Shown here one piece after another: positions 1-10,149 of a DNA stretch of 64,000 nucleotides. How positions within the stretch are numbered: the stretch's first letter is position 1; each line of letters begins with the position of its first letter. The DNA comes from Streptomyces sp. NBC_01197 (lineage in GTDB: Bacteria; Actinomycetota; Actinomycetes; Streptomycetales; Streptomycetaceae). The stretch spans positions 2,110,001 through 2,174,000 of the forward strand of contig NZ_CP108569.1 in assembly GCF_036010505.1 (NCBI RefSeq). Reading direction: 5' to 3'. The notes beneath the pieces are model-generated. The model was not told the DNA's origin. It saw nothing but the letters and a program-made list of their open reading frames with translations, and did no database searches. The position numbers were made by a program, and so were the translations under genes.

Positions 1-1224
1 GCCGCGCACCTGGATCTCTGGACCTGGCTCGTCGAGCTGTCCACCCTGGCCTTCGCGGTGATGGTCCCGTGGCTGCTCGGCCGGTATGTGCGGCAGTACG
101 CCCAACTCGTCGACACCGGCTGGCTGCTGGCCGGCCGGCTGGAGCGCGAGCAGGCCGTCGCCGCAGACCGGGCGCGGCTGCTGGAGCGCTCCAGGATCGC
201 GGGCGACATGCACGATTCGCTCGGCCACGATCTGTCGCTGATCGCCGTACGGGCGGCGGCACTTGAGGTCGACCCATCGCTGAGCGGAAGGCAGCGGAGC
301 GCGGCCGGTGAGCTGCGGGCCGCTGCGGGGGACGCCACCGCCCGGCTGCGCGACATCATCGGTGTTCTGCGGGAGAACGACGGGGCGGCTCCGGTCTCGC
401 CGCCGGGCGAGAGCGTGGCGGAGCAGGTGGAACGGGCCCGCAGGTCGGGGATGGAGGTGGAGCTGAGCGGCGACGGGGTGGCGGACGGCCTGGCCCCGAT
501 GACCGGCCGCGCGGTGCACAGGACCGTCCAGGAGTCGCTCACCAACGCGGCCAGACACGCGCCGGGCGCACCGGTGGCGGTACGGTTCGTGCGGTCGGAT
601 TCGGCCCTGACGGTCACCGTCACCAGCACGGCAGGACCATCCGGCCTGTCAGCGGGCCCGGCGGCGGAGGCCGGCTGGGCGGACGAGGTGGAACTCCACG
701 GCGGCCCGGGCGGCGGTACGGGGCTGGTCGGCCTGGACGAACGGATCCGTCTCGCAGGCGGGGTCCTGCGCCACGGGCCGCTGCCCGGCGGCGGCTTCGA
801 AGTGTCCGCAACCCTGCCTCCCGAACCCGGCGCCCCGCCTGCGGCTCCCGGCGGAACATTTTCATCCGCGCAGGAGTTGGCCAGGGCCAGACAGCAGGTC
901 CGGCGGCGTCTGAAGCAGGCGGTCTGGGTCCCGCTGGCGGCCACCGCCGCACTGGCGGTTCTGATCGGCGCCGTCGGCCTCGCCACCCGGTACGGAACGG
1001 TCCTCGACCGCGCCCAGTACGACCTGTTCCGCGTCGGCGACCGCGCGGGGCCGGTCGGTGCGCGGCTCCCCCGGCACGCGATGGGCGGCGCACCGGCGGG
1101 TGCGCCGCCTGTGTCCGCCGGTGCGGAGTGCCGGTACTACCGTGCCGGGCTGTTCGCCGAACTGCCCGCGTACCGGCTCTGCTTCAGCGGTGGCACCCTG
1201 ACGTCCAAGGCGGTGCTCCGCTGA
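1..1224 (+). CDS. NarL-family sensor histidine kinase, 5' end outside window
   Basis: The frame is open from base 1, so the gene starts upstream; the first internal ATG is at 61. A hydrophobic segment lies at the very start. The dimerisation/phosphoacceptor box follows (residues RIAGDMHDSLGHDLS, with the His of MHD as the likely phosphorylation site), which is the HisKA_3 type of kinases that pair with NarL/LuxR-type regulators. An HATPase_c domain follows (N box near QESLTNAARHAP). Unusually, the protein continues for about 110 residues past the ATPase with a second membrane segment and a small Cys-containing tail (ECRYYRAG ... YRLCF). Such tails occur in some Streptomyces kinases, and I infer the tail faces outside. 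No cognate regulator is in view. It ends convergently with glgP. Confidence 0.85.
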   Translation, partial: AAHLDLWTWLVELSTLAFAVMVPWLLGRYVRQYAQLVDTGWLLAGRLEREQAVAADRARLLERSRIAGDMHDSLGHDLSLIAVRAAALEVDPSLSGRQRSAAGELRAAAGDATARLRDIIGVLRENDGAAPVSPPGESVAEQVERARRSGMEVELSGDGVADGLAPMTGRAVHRTVQESLTNAARHAPGAPVAVRFVRSDSALTVTVTSTAGPSGLSAGPAAEAGWADEVELHGGPGGGTGLVGLDERIRLAGGVLRHGPLPGGGFEVSATLPPEPGAPPAAPGGTFSSAQELARARQQVRRRLKQAVWVPLAATAALAVLIGAVGLATRYGTVLDRAQYDLFRVGDRAGPVGARLPRHAMGGAPAGAPPVSAGAECRYYRAGLFAELPAYRLCFSGGTLTSKAVLR

Positions 1225-1235
1225 CCGGCGGACGG

Positions 1236-1272
1236 CTCCTGAGGTGGAACCCGTGAAGTGCCACCTCAGGAG
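1236..1272. terminator. Bidirectional terminator between kinase and glgP
   Basis: Perfect 12-bp inverted repeat, CTCCTGAGGTGG and CCACCTCAGGAG, separated by 13 nt. It lies between the convergent stop codons at 1224 and 1275. There is no U-tract, as is common for Streptomyces terminators, so it can serve both strands. Confidence 0.75.
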
Positions 1273-1274
1273 GA

Positions 1275-3902
1275 TCACCTCAGAAGCACACCCGCGCCCT
1301 CCCCCGTCGCCGCGGTCGGTGCCGCGACGAGTCCCAGCTCCGCGCCGGTCGCCAGCAGGTGGTGCGCCGGCAGGATCCGGACCGTGTAGCCGTACGGCCC
1401 CGTACGGTCCAGGGCGAGCGGGCCCTCGTACAGCCGGCGTCCGTCCAGGTCGGGGCCGCCCGCCGGTTTCAGTGCGACAGTCCGCGCGTCCGCGATGCGG
1501 TCCTGCTCGTCGACCCGGCCCGACACCGCCTGCACCTCCACGTCGTCAGGCCCCAGCCCGCCGAGCGCGACCTGGACCCTCAGCGAGAGAGTGGAGCCCA
1601 GTTCCGCCGTGCCGTCGGCCGCGGTCGCCGCTACGGCCTCCACATGGTCGACGTGCACTTCCGGCCAGGCGGTCCGCACCCGCGCCTTCCAGCCTGCCAG
1701 CTCCCGGGCCGCTTCGGGCCCGAGCGAGCGGTGGGCGAGGGCGGCTGGCGCGTAGAGCCGCTCGACGTACTCACGCACCATCCGCCCCGCCAGCACCTTC
1801 GGCCCCAGGGTTGCCAGCGTGGAGCGGACCATCCCGACCCAGCGTTCGGGCAGGCCGGAGGCCGTACGGTCGTAGAAGCGCGGCGCGACCCGGTCCTCGA
1901 TCAGCGAGTACAGCGCCGCCGACTCCAGCTCGTCCCGCCGGTCCTCGTCCATCCCCGAGCCGCTCGCGGTGGGAATGGCCCAGCCGAAGTCCGGCTCGAA
2001 CCACTCGTCCCACCAGCCGTCGAGCACCGAAAGGTTGAGGCAGCCGTTGAGCGCCGCCTTCATCCCGGAGGTACCGCACGCCTCCAGCGGGCGCAGCGGG
2101 TTGTTCAGCCAGACGTCGCAGCCCGGGTAGAGCCGTTCGGCCATCGCCATGCCGTAGTCCGGCAGGAAGACGATGCGGTGGCGCACCCGCGGGTCGTCCG
2201 CGAACCGCACCAGTTCCTGCACCAGCCGCTTTCCGCCGTCGTCGGCCGGGTGCGCCTTGCCCGCGACCACGATCTGGACGGGCCTGACCGGGTGGAGCAG
2301 CAGCTCCGTCAGCCGGTCGCGGTCGCGCAGCATCAGCGTGAGGCGCTTGTACGAGGGGACGCGCCGGGCGAAGCCGATGGTCAGCACCCCGGGGTCGAGC
2401 ACCCCGTCGATCCAGCCCAGTTCGGCGTCGGACGCCCCGCGCCCGCGCCAGGACGCCCGCAGCCGGGTCCGTACCTCGCCGACCAGTTGCTCGCGCAGGG
2501 TCCGGCGCAGCTCCCAGATCTCCGCGTCGGGAACGTCGGCCACCGCGTCCCAGCGGTCGGCGACGCCCACCGACAGCGCGTGCTCGGTGCGTTCGGCGCC
2601 GATCCGGCGGACGGCGGTGCGGGTGATCTCGGGCGCCGCCCAGGTCGGGGCGTGCACCCCGTTGGTGATCGAGGTGATCGGCACCTCGTCGGGGTCGAAT
2701 CCCGGCCACAGTCCGGCGAACATCTCCCGGCTGACGGCGCCGTGCAGGGTGGAGACCCCGTTGGCGCGCTGGGCGAGCCGCAGGCCCATCACGGCCATGT
2801 TGAAGAGGCGCGGTTCGCCGCCCGGATAGGTCTCCCTGCCCAGCTGGAGCACGCGTCCGCCGTCGACACCCGGCAGTTCGCCGTCGTCCCCGAAGTGCCT
2901 GGCCACCAGGTCGCGGTCGAACCGGTCGATCCCGGCGGGTACGGGGGTGTGGGTGGTGAAGACGGTTCCGGCGCGCACGGACTCCAGAGCGGCGTCGAAG
3001 TCCAGCCCCGTGCCCACGAGTTCGCGGATCCGTTCCAGGCCGAGGAAGCCTGCGTGCCCCTCGTTGGTGTGGAACACCTCGGGGCCCGGGTGCCCGGTGA
3101 TCCGGCAGTACGAGCGCAGCGCCCGTACCCCGCCGATGCCGAGGAGCATCTCCTGGAGGAGCCGGTGCTCGCTGCCGCCGCCGTAGAGCCGGTCGGTGAC
3201 ACTCCGCTCGCCCGGCTCGTTCTCCTCGACGTCGGAGTCGAGCATCAGCAGCGGGACACGGCCGACCTGCGCCTGCCAGATCTGCGCCTGGAGCGAGCGG
3301 CCGCCGGGCAGTGTGAGGGCGACCCGGCTGGGTGAGCCGTCCGCCTCGCGCAGCAGCGTGACCGGCAGTTCGTCGGGGTCGAGCACCGGGTAGTGCTCCT
3401 GCTGCCAGCCCTCGCGGGAGAGGGACTGCCGGAAGTATCCGTGCCGGTAGAGCAGGCCGACGCCGATGAGCGGTACGCCGAGGTCGCTGGCGGCCTTCAG
3501 ATGGTCGCCGGCGAGGATGCCGAGGCCGCCGGAGTACTGCGGGAGTGCGGCGGTGACACCGAACTCGGGTGAGAAGTAGCCGATGGCCGCGGGCAGCCCG
3601 GCGGGCTGTTCCTGGTACCAGCGCGGTCCGTGCAGATAGGTGTCGAGGCCGTCGGCGGCCTCGGTCAGGGCGCGCAGGAAGCCGGGGTCGGCCGCCAGCT
3701 CGGCGAGCCGGGCTGCCGGCACCGTGCCGAGCAGCCGGACGGGGTCACCGCCGGCCGCCGGGAAACCGTCGGGGTCGACGGCTCTGAACAGGTCCTTGGT
3801 CCCGGCGTGCCAGGACCAGCGGAGGTTTCGGGCGAGCTCACCCAGCGGGCGCAGCGGCTCGGGGAGGACGGGGCGGACGGTGAATCGACGAATGGCCTTC
3901 AC
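1275..3902 (-). CDS. glgP: Alpha-glucan (glycogen) phosphorylase
   Basis: This enzyme releases glucose-1-phosphate from the non-reducing ends of glycogen-like alpha-glucan in the cytoplasm. The 875-residue protein has the GT35 'alpha-glucan family phosphorylase' layout, starting with the DUF3417 region (LGELARNLRWSWH). Further on are a conserved NEGHAGFLGLERI block and the pyridoxal-phosphate region CGTSGMKAALNGCLN. I chose the GTG at 3902 because GAAGGTGG precedes it; an ATG 30 nt upstream (3932) and a longer open frame to 4160 are less likely. It diverges from the glgE operon across a 680-bp gap, so storage-glucan synthesis and breakdown genes share one regulatory region. Confidence 0.93.
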   Translation of the reverse strand: MKAIRRFTVRPVLPEPLRPLGELARNLRWSWHAGTKDLFRAVDPDGFPAAGGDPVRLLGTVPAARLAELAADPGFLRALTEAADGLDTYLHGPRWYQEQPAGLPAAIGYFSPEFGVTAALPQYSGGLGILAGDHLKAASDLGVPLIGVGLLYRHGYFRQSLSREGWQQEHYPVLDPDELPVTLLREADGSPSRVALTLPGGRSLQAQIWQAQVGRVPLLMLDSDVEENEPGERSVTDRLYGGGSEHRLLQEMLLGIGGVRALRSYCRITGHPGPEVFHTNEGHAGFLGLERIRELVGTGLDFDAALESVRAGTVFTTHTPVPAGIDRFDRDLVARHFGDDGELPGVDGGRVLQLGRETYPGGEPRLFNMAVMGLRLAQRANGVSTLHGAVSREMFAGLWPGFDPDEVPITSITNGVHAPTWAAPEITRTAVRRIGAERTEHALSVGVADRWDAVADVPDAEIWELRRTLREQLVGEVRTRLRASWRGRGASDAELGWIDGVLDPGVLTIGFARRVPSYKRLTLMLRDRDRLTELLLHPVRPVQIVVAGKAHPADDGGKRLVQELVRFADDPRVRHRIVFLPDYGMAMAERLYPGCDVWLNNPLRPLEACGTSGMKAALNGCLNLSVLDGWWDEWFEPDFGWAIPTASGSGMDEDRRDELESAALYSLIEDRVAPRFYDRTASGLPERWVGMVRSTLATLGPKVLAGRMVREYVERLYAPAALAHRSLGPEAARELAGWKARVRTAWPEVHVDHVEAVAATAADGTAELGSTLSLRVQVALGGLGPDDVEVQAVSGRVDEQDRIADARTVALKPAGGPDLDGRRLYEGPLALDRTGPYGYTVRILPAHHLLATGAELGLVAAPTAATGEGAGVLLR

Positions 3903-4133
3903 GTGTTCCACCTTCGCAGGGGAGATGCGCATCCAGGGGACGCACAGCGGTGTGTACGTCCGCACTTCACCCCGAAGGTAGCCCGTCCGCGCTCCCCGCA
4001 ACCACGGCGCGAGGCCGCTTCCGCGTGCGCCGGGGCCCCGCTGCGGGGTGCGCCGGTGTGTGTCAGACCGGGCGGTATGGCCGGTTCTCCCCCGTCGCGT
4101 GGGCTTGTGGCACTTCGCACCACGGGTGAGGCT

Positions 4134-4163
4134 GCTGTGTGACACCTCGCTGTGACACACAGC
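4134..4163. repeat. Inverted repeat upstream of glgP
   Basis: GCTGTGTG (4134-4141) and CACACAGC (4156-4163) form 8-bp arms, and the motif CTGTGNGACAC-like occurs twice inside (TGTGTGACAC and TGTGACAC). It lies about 230 bp upstream of the glgP start. An operator is an inference. Confidence 0.35.
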
Positions 4164-4444
4164 GGTGACCCTGGAACGGAGAGGAGTGTGCCCGGATGGA
4201 ACGGACCGTCACCTGCCGGGAGGGGCCCGCCCCATGAGGCGCCGTCGGCACCTCCCGTACGCGGTGCCCGACCGGCGCCTCCCGCACGCGGTGCACGACC
4301 CGCGGCGGCTGCGCGCCGGGCGCGGCGCGCTCCGTCCGGTCCGGCCGACTGGGGCGGGGCGCGGGGGGCTCTGCCAAAGGTGTGAAACCGCGGCCACCCG
4401 CACGGCCGGGCACGGCTCTCCGCGACGCGCGGCCCACCTGGTCC

Positions 4445-4473
4445 TTGCCTTGCACATTACGCACGAGTACTTA
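4445..4473 (+). promoter_or_regulatory. Putative sigma-70-type promoter for glgE operon
   Basis: TTGCCT (4445-4450) and TACTTA (4468-4473) are separated by exactly 17 nt, about 110 nt before the glgE start, in a locally AT-richer stretch of an otherwise very GC-rich gap. Confidence 0.4.
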
Positions 4474-4584
4474 ACTCAGGAGCCGGATTGCCCACCGGAG
4501 GTGTGGGGGAAGGCTCCTCCGGTACCCGCCCGAGCTCACCCCCACCCCTCTCCACAGCCTGAGTGAAAGCGGACAGGAGCGGTC

Positions 4585-6768
4585 ATGCCCGCAGCCCGCA
4601 AGCCGTCATCGGACAAGCCGGCCAGAGGGACTCTCGCCACGTCCCCGCAGCCGCCGAGGTCCCCGAGGCCGCCGAAGCGGCCCCCGACCGGTCAGCTGAT
4701 CGGCCGTATCCCGGTGCTCGATGTGCGCCCGCGCGTCGACGGCGGGCGCAGGCCCGCGAAAGCGGTGACCGGTGAGACTTTCCAGGTCACGGCGACGGTC
4801 TTCCGTGAGGGCCATGACGCGGTCGCCGCCAATGTCGTCCTGCGCGGACCGCGCGGCAGAACCGCGCCCTGGGCGCCGATGCGGGAGCTGGCCCCCGGCA
4901 CCGACCGCTGGGGCGCGGACGTCACCCCGGACCGCGAGGGCCGCTGGACCTACACGGTCGAGGCGTGGAGCGACCCCGTCACCACCTGGCTGCACACCGC
5001 CCGGATCAAGGTCCCGGCGGGCATCGACACCGAGTTGGTGCTCACCGAGGGCGCCGGGCTGTATACACGTGCGGCAGCCGGGGTGCCGAAGAGCAGGGGC
5101 CGCCGGGCGGTCCTCGCGGTGGCGGAGGCGCTGGCCGACACCGCGGCGCCCGCCGACGACCGGCTCGCGGCCGCGCTCGCGCCGGACGTGGTGGCGGCCC
5201 TCGCCCGGTACCCGCTGCGTGAGCTGGTCAGCGCGTCGGAGCCGCTGCCGCTCCTCGTGGAGCGTGAGCGGGCGCTGTACGGATCCTGGTACGAGCTGTT
5301 CCCGCGCTCCGAGGGCGCCGTGGTCGAGGAGGGCAAGCCGCACGTCAGCGGCACCTTCAGGACTGCGGCGAAGCGGCTTTCGGCCGTCGCGGCCATGGGG
5401 TTCGACGTGGTGTATCTGCCCCCGGTCCACCCCATCGGAACGACCCACCGCAAGGGCCCCAACAATGCGCTGACCGCCGGGCCCGACGACGTGGGCGTGC
5501 CGTGGGCCATCGGCTCACCGGCCGGCGGCCACGACGCCGTCCACCCGGATCTCGGCACCCTGGAGGACTTCGACGACTTCGTCGGGCGCGCCCGTGAGCT
5601 GGGCCTGGAGATCGCCCTCGACTTCGCGCTCCAGTGCTCGCCCGACCACCCCTGGGTGACGCAGCACCCTGAGTGGTTCCACCACCGGCCGGACGGCACG
5701 ATCGCGTACGCGGAGAACCCGCCGAAGAAGTACCAGGACATCTACCCGATCGCCTTCGACCAGGACATGGACGGCCTGGTCACCGAGACCGTCCGCATCC
5801 TGCGCTTCTGGATGGGGCACGGCGTACGGATCTTCCGGGTGGACAATCCGCACACCAAGCCGGTGGTCTTCTGGGAACGGGTCATCGCCGAGGTCAACGG
5901 CCGCGATCCGGATGTGGTCTTCCTGGCCGAGGCGTTCACCCGGCCCGCGATGATGCACACCCTGGGCGCCGTCGGGTTCCAGCAGTCGTACACGTACTTC
6001 ACCTGGCGAACCGGCAAGCAGGAGCTGACCGACTACGTCACCGAGCTGGCCGGGGCGTCCGCGGCCGCCATGCGGCCCAACTTCTTCGTGAACACCCCGG
6101 ACATCCTGCACGGGTACCTCCAGCACGGCGGCCGCCCGGCCTTCGAGGTCCGTGCGGTGCTCGCGGCGACGATGGCACCGTCCTGGGGGGTGTACGCCGG
6201 GTACGAACTGTGCGAGAACACCACCGCCCGGGCGGGCAGCGAGGACTACCTGGACTCGGAGAAGTACCAGCTGCGGCCGCGCGACTGGGAGTCCGCCGAG
6301 CGGGAGGGGCGGACCATCGCCCCGCTCATCACCACACTGAACGAGCTGCGGCGCCGCCACCCGGCGCTGCGGCAGCTGCGTTCGGTGCACTTCCACCACA
6401 CCGACAACGACGCGGTGATCGCGTACTCGAAGTCGGTGTCCGTACCGGTCGCCACGGAGTTCGCCACGGGGGCCCCCACGGAGGTCGCCACGCCGGGCGG
6501 AGAGGCAGCCGGAGCCACGGTCACCTCGAACACAGTTCTGATTGTCGTCAACCTTGACCCGCACCACACCCAGGAGGCCACGGTCTCGTTGGACATGCCG
6601 GATCTCGGCCTGGAATGGCACGAATCCGTCCCGGTGTGCGACGAGCTCACCGGTGAGACCTACCACTGGGGCAGGGCCAACTATGTGCGTCTGGAGCCGG
6701 GCAGTACGCCGGCGCACATCCTGGTGCTGCGACCGTCCCCGCCGATCGGAGGGTCACCCACATCATGA
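4585..6768 (+). CDS. glgE: Alpha-1,4-glucan:maltose-1-phosphate maltosyltransferase
   Basis: GlgE transfers maltosyl units from maltose-1-phosphate to the non-reducing end of alpha-1,4-glucan. The 727-residue protein has an N-terminal DUF3416-type domain, then a GH13 catalytic barrel and a C-terminal beta domain. The predicted nucleophile is D420 in RVDNPHTKP and the acid/base is E449 in FLAEAF, 29 residues apart as in characterised GlgE. The first 35 residues are a Pro/Ser-rich tail, and residues around 625-650 hold a Ala/Thr-rich insertion; together they make it somewhat longer than usual. The ATG at 4585 follows AGGAGCGGTC. The stop overlaps the treS start (ATGA), so the two are translationally coupled. 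Confidence 0.96.
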   Translation: MPAARKPSSDKPARGTLATSPQPPRSPRPPKRPPTGQLIGRIPVLDVRPRVDGGRRPAKAVTGETFQVTATVFREGHDAVAANVVLRGPRGRTAPWAPMRELAPGTDRWGADVTPDREGRWTYTVEAWSDPVTTWLHTARIKVPAGIDTELVLTEGAGLYTRAAAGVPKSRGRRAVLAVAEALADTAAPADDRLAAALAPDVVAALARYPLRELVSASEPLPLLVERERALYGSWYELFPRSEGAVVEEGKPHVSGTFRTAAKRLSAVAAMGFDVVYLPPVHPIGTTHRKGPNNALTAGPDDVGVPWAIGSPAGGHDAVHPDLGTLEDFDDFVGRARELGLEIALDFALQCSPDHPWVTQHPEWFHHRPDGTIAYAENPPKKYQDIYPIAFDQDMDGLVTETVRILRFWMGHGVRIFRVDNPHTKPVVFWERVIAEVNGRDPDVVFLAEAFTRPAMMHTLGAVGFQQSYTYFTWRTGKQELTDYVTELAGASAAAMRPNFFVNTPDILHGYLQHGGRPAFEVRAVLAATMAPSWGVYAGYELCENTTARAGSEDYLDSEKYQLRPRDWESAEREGRTIAPLITTLNELRRRHPALRQLRSVHFHHTDNDAVIAYSKSVSVPVATEFATGAPTEVATPGGEAAGATVTSNTVLIVVNLDPHHTQEATVSLDMPDLGLEWHESVPVCDELTGETYHWGRANYVRLEPGSTPAHILVLRPSPPIGGSPTS

Positions 6769-8471
6769 TTGTCAATGAGCCCGTCCACGACAAATTCGAG
6801 GACACTCCCCCCAAGGACCGTGACCCCGACTGGTTCAAACGCGCCGTCTTCTACGAGGTCCTGGTCAGGTCGTTCCAGGACAGCAACGGCGACGGCGTGG
6901 GTGACCTCAAGGGCATCACCGCCAAACTGGACTACCTCCAGTGGCTCGGCGTCGACTGCCTCTGGCTGCCGCCGTTCTTCAAGTCGCCCCTGCGGGACGG
7001 TGGTTACGACGTCGCGGACTACACGTCCGTACTGCCGGAGTTCGGCGACCTCGCCGACTTCGTCGAGTTCGTCGACGCCACCCATCAGCGCGGGATGCGC
7101 GTGATCATCGACTTCGTGATGAACCACACGAGCGACCAGCACGAGTGGTTCCAGGAGTCGCGGAAGGACCCGGAGGGCCCGTACGGCGACTACTACATCT
7201 GGGCCGACGACGACAAGCAGTTCGCGGACGCCCGGATCATCTTCGTCGACACGGAGAGCTCCAACTGGACCTTCGACCCGGTGCGCAAGCAGTACTACTG
7301 GCACCGGTTCTTCTCCCATCAGCCGGATCTCAACTACGAGAACCCGGTGGTACAGGAGGAGATCATCTCGGCGCTGCGCTTCTGGCTCGACCTGGGCATC
7401 GACGGATTCCGCCTCGACGCGGTCCCGTACCTCTACCAGGTCGAGGGCACCAACTGCGAGAACCTCCCGCAGACCCACGCGTTCATGAAGCGGGTGCGCG
7501 CCGAGATCGACGCGAGCTACCCGGACACGGTGCTGCTCGCCGAGGCCAACCAGTGGCCGGAGGATGTCGTCGACTATTTCGGCGACTTCAAAAAGGGCGG
7601 CGACGAGTGCCACATGGCATTCCACTTCCCGGTGATGCCGCGCATCTTCATGGCCGTACGCCGGGAGTCCCGCTACCCCGTATCGGAGATCCTGGCCAAG
7701 ACCCCGGCCATTCCGAAGAACGCCCAGTGGGGCATCTTCCTGCGCAACCACGACGAGCTGACGCTCGAAATGGTCACGGACGAAGAGCGCGACTACATGT
7801 ACGCGGAGTACGCCAAGGACCCACGGATGCGGGCCAACATCGGCATCCGCAGGCGGCTCGCGCCCCTGCTGGACAACGACCGCAACCAGATCGAACTGTT
7901 CACCGCGCTGCTGCTCTCGCTGCCCGGTTCGCCGATCCTCTACTACGGGGACGAGATCGGGATGGGCGACAACATCTGGCTCGGCGACCGGGACGCGGTC
8001 CGTACGCCGATGCAGTGGACCCCCGACCGGAACGCGGGCTTCTCGTCCAGCGATCCGGGACGGCTCTATCTGCCGACCATCATGGACCCGGTCTACGGCT
8101 ACCAGGTGACGAACGTCGAGGCATCCATGGCCTCGCCCGCCTCGCTGCTGCACTGGACCCGCCGGATGATCGAGATCCGCAAGCAGAACCCGGCCTTCGG
8201 CCTCGGTTCGTACACCGAGCTCCCCTCGTCCAACCCGGCCGTCCTCGCCTTCCTCCGGGAGTACAAGGACGACCTGGTGCTGTGCGTACACAACTTCTCG
8301 CGGTTCGCGCAGCCGACGGAACTCGACCTCAACTCCTTCACCGGACGCCATCCGGTGGAGCTGATCGGCGGGGTGCGCTTCCCCCCGATCGGTGAACTGC
8401 CGTATCTGCTGACCCTCGCGGGCCACGGCTTCTACTGGTTCCGCTTGCGCAAGGACGCCCCCACCGTGTGA
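6765..8471 (+). CDS. treS: Trehalose synthase (maltose alpha-D-glucosyltransferase)
   Basis: TreS interconverts trehalose and maltose and here feeds maltose into the GlgE route. The 568 residues form a single GH13_16 enzyme. Visible motifs are the opening [22 protein letters not shown], nucleophile D218 in [11 protein letters not shown], acid/base E260 in [11 protein letters not shown], and the transition-state Asp in [12 protein letters not shown]. There is no fused maltokinase domain; that activity is encoded by the next gene. The start overlaps the glgE stop by 4 nt. Confidence 0.96.
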   Translation: MIVNEPVHDKFEDTPPKDRDPDWFKRAVFYEVLVRSFQDSNGDGVGDLKGITAKLDYLQWLGVDCLWLPPFFKSPLRDGGYDVADYTSVLPEFGDLADFVEFVDATHQRGMRVIIDFVMNHTSDQHEWFQESRKDPEGPYGDYYIWADDDKQFADARIIFVDTESSNWTFDPVRKQYYWHRFFSHQPDLNYENPVVQEEIISALRFWLDLGIDGFRLDAVPYLYQVEGTNCENLPQTHAFMKRVRAEIDASYPDTVLLAEANQWPEDVVDYFGDFKKGGDECHMAFHFPVMPRIFMAVRRESRYPVSEILAKTPAIPKNAQWGIFLRNHDELTLEMVTDEERDYMYAEYAKDPRMRANIGIRRRLAPLLDNDRNQIELFTALLLSLPGSPILYYGDEIGMGDNIWLGDRDAVRTPMQWTPDRNAGFSSSDPGRLYLPTIMDPVYGYQVTNVEASMASPASLLHWTRRMIEIRKQNPAFGLGSYTELPSSNPAVLAFLREYKDDLVLCVHNFSRFAQPTELDLNSFTGRHPVELIGGVRFPPIGELPYLLTLAGHGFYWFRLRKDAPTV

Positions 8472-8703
8472 CGACGGGCCCGGGGCTGGGCGGTTTCCCC
8501 CGCTCCGTCCCGGGCACCCTCCTCACTGGTACCACGGCACCAGCACCCGGCCCACAGAGCCCTAGTCCATCTGGTCCATCCTCACCCGCACCGTCCCGCA
8601 CAGCCGGATTCCCGCCCTCATTGCGTTCAGCATGGGAGGCGACCCCACGCAATCCGGGACACTCTGCGCATCGTGTGGTGTGCCCGGGAAAGGACGCGAT
8701 GCC

Positions 8704-10149
8704 ATGTCCAAGGCTGCATCCACCCGGAACAGCGTGCGCTCCGCCGGGTCGTCCGGCCCCCTCCGCCTCCTCGACTCCCTCGCCCCCCTGCTGCACGAGT
8801 GGCTGCCCAAGCAGCGCTGGTTCGCGGGCAAGGGACGGCCCGTCACCGCCTTCACGCTGGTCTCGGCCACCGAACTGCTGCCGGTCGGCGCGGCCCCCGG
8901 GCTACTCCATCTGCTGGTCCGGGCCGAACAGGAATCCCCCGCGCCCGCCGACTCGACCGGCGACTGCTACCAGCTGCTGCTCGGCGTTCGGACCTCACTG
9001 CCGCCGCGCCTCGCCGCCGCGCTGATCGGGCGGGCCCGTACCGGACCGCTGGCCGGGTCCGTGCTGTACGACGCGCTGCTCGACCCGCGGCTGACCGGGC
9101 TGCTCCTGGAACGGCTGCGCGCGCCCGGCCGGATCGGAGCGCTGCGCTTCGACCGCGACCCCGCATCGGAGATCCCCGCCGGGCTGCCCGCACGGCCGCT
9201 GGGCGCGGAGCAGTCCAACACCTCTCTGGTCTATGGCGATACGTTCATCCTGAAGGTCTTCCGCCGCGTCCACCCAGGGTCGAACCCCGATCTGGAGCTG
9301 CCGCTCGCGCTGGCCCAGGCCGGCTGCTCCCGGGTGCCCGCACCCGTCGCCTGGTACGAGACGACGGAGCCCGAACCGGCCACGCTGGGTGTACTCCAGC
9401 CGTACCTCGCCGGCTCCGAGGACGGCTGGCAGCTGGCGCTGCTCGCGCTCACCGACGGCCACGACTTCGCGGCGGGCGCGCGGGCGCTGGGCCGGGCGAC
9501 CGCCGAGGTACACGGGACACTGGCGTCCGCCCTGCCCACCGCAGTCCTGCGCAAACAGCAGATACAGCATCTCGCCGCGGAGATGACGGCGCGTCTGGAG
9601 GCCACGGCCCAGGCCGTGCCCGCGCTCGCGCCGTACGTTGCGGGGCTGCGCACCGCCTTCGACACGCTCGCCGACCTGGGGCACGCCGGCCGTACCTGGG
9701 CCGCCCAGCGCATCCACGGCGATCTGCATCTGGGCCAGAGCCTGCGGGCCAGGGACGGCGAGTGGTCGGTCATCGACTTCGAGGGCGAACCGGCCCGCCC
9801 GCTCGCCGAACGCACCCGCCCGCAGCCGGTGGTCCGCGATGTGGCGGGGATGCTGCGCTCCTTCGACTACGCGGCCCGCACCCACCGCCCGTGGTCCCCG
9901 AAGTGGGCGATCGGCTGCCGCGACGCGTACTGCGAGGGGTACGCGTCGGTGGCCGGCGCCGACCCGCGCGCGGAACCGGAGCTGCTACGCGCGTACGAGA
10001 CCGACAAGGCGGTGTACGAGGTCCTCTACGAGGCCAGGAACCGCCCCGACTGGCTGCCCGTACCGATGGCCGCGATCGAGCGGCTCTCGCTCCCCGAACC
10101 CCCTGTTTCCCACCGTGCGCCGAAGCTGCCGAGGAGGCCGCCCCAGTGA
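8704..10149 (+). CDS. mak: Maltokinase (makes maltose-1-phosphate)
   Basis: This enzyme (Pep2/Mak) phosphorylates maltose with ATP to give alpha-maltose-1-phosphate, the GlgE donor. The 481-residue protein has the aminoglycoside-phosphotransferase-like fold. The catalytic loop is [12 protein letters not shown] and the metal-binding Asp is in [15 protein letters not shown]; the N-terminal cap carries the typical [17 protein letters not shown]. The ATG at 8704 follows GGAAAGGA; an in-frame ATG at 8632 would give a poorly conserved tail. A 232-nt gap separates it from treS, larger than elsewhere in this operon. Its stop overlaps the glgB GTG. Confidence 0.93.
   Translation: MSKAASTRNSVRSAGSSGPLRLLDSLAPLLHEWLPKQRWFAGKGRPVTAFTLVSATELLPVGAAPGLLHLLVRAEQESPAPADSTGDCYQLLLGVRTSLPPRLAAALIGRARTGPLAGSVLYDALLDPRLTGLLLERLRAPGRIGALRFDRDPASEIPAGLPARPLGAEQSNTSLVYGDTFILKVFRRVHPGSNPDLELPLALAQAGCSRVPAPVAWYETTEPEPATLGVLQPYLAGSEDGWQLALLALTDGHDFAAGARALGRATAEVHGTLASALPTAVLRKQQIQHLAAEMTARLEATAQAVPALAPYVAGLRTAFDTLADLGHAGRTWAAQRIHGDLHLGQSLRARDGEWSVIDFEGEPARPLAERTRPQPVVRDVAGMLRSFDYAARTHRPWSPKWAIGCRDAYCEGYASVAGADPRAEPELLRAYETDKAVYEVLYEARNRPDWLPVPMAAIERLSLPEPPVSHRAPKLPRRPPQ

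Larger units (their letters stand above)
3903..4584. promoter_or_regulatory. 682-bp divergent control region, glgP / glgE
   Basis: I see no convincing gene here. Open frames such as the one around 4165-4566 lack the codon pattern of the neighbours. The gap holds a repeat cluster at 4134-4163 and a plausible glgE promoter at 4445-4473, listed separately. Its size suggests that both directions are controlled from here, and a leader transcript is possible. Confidence 0.5.

Noticed and set aside
1359..3335. 658-codon plus-strand frame opposite glgP
   Set aside because: Antisense shadow of a well-supported phosphorylase gene; Arg/Pro/Gln-rich translation with no domain.
4165..4566. Possible small gene between glgP and glgE
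   Set aside because: No third-position GC bias, no ribosome site, and it overlaps the likely glgE promoter.
6681..8426. 581-codon minus-strand frame opposite treS
   Set aside because: Shadow of treS; no start signal and no domain.
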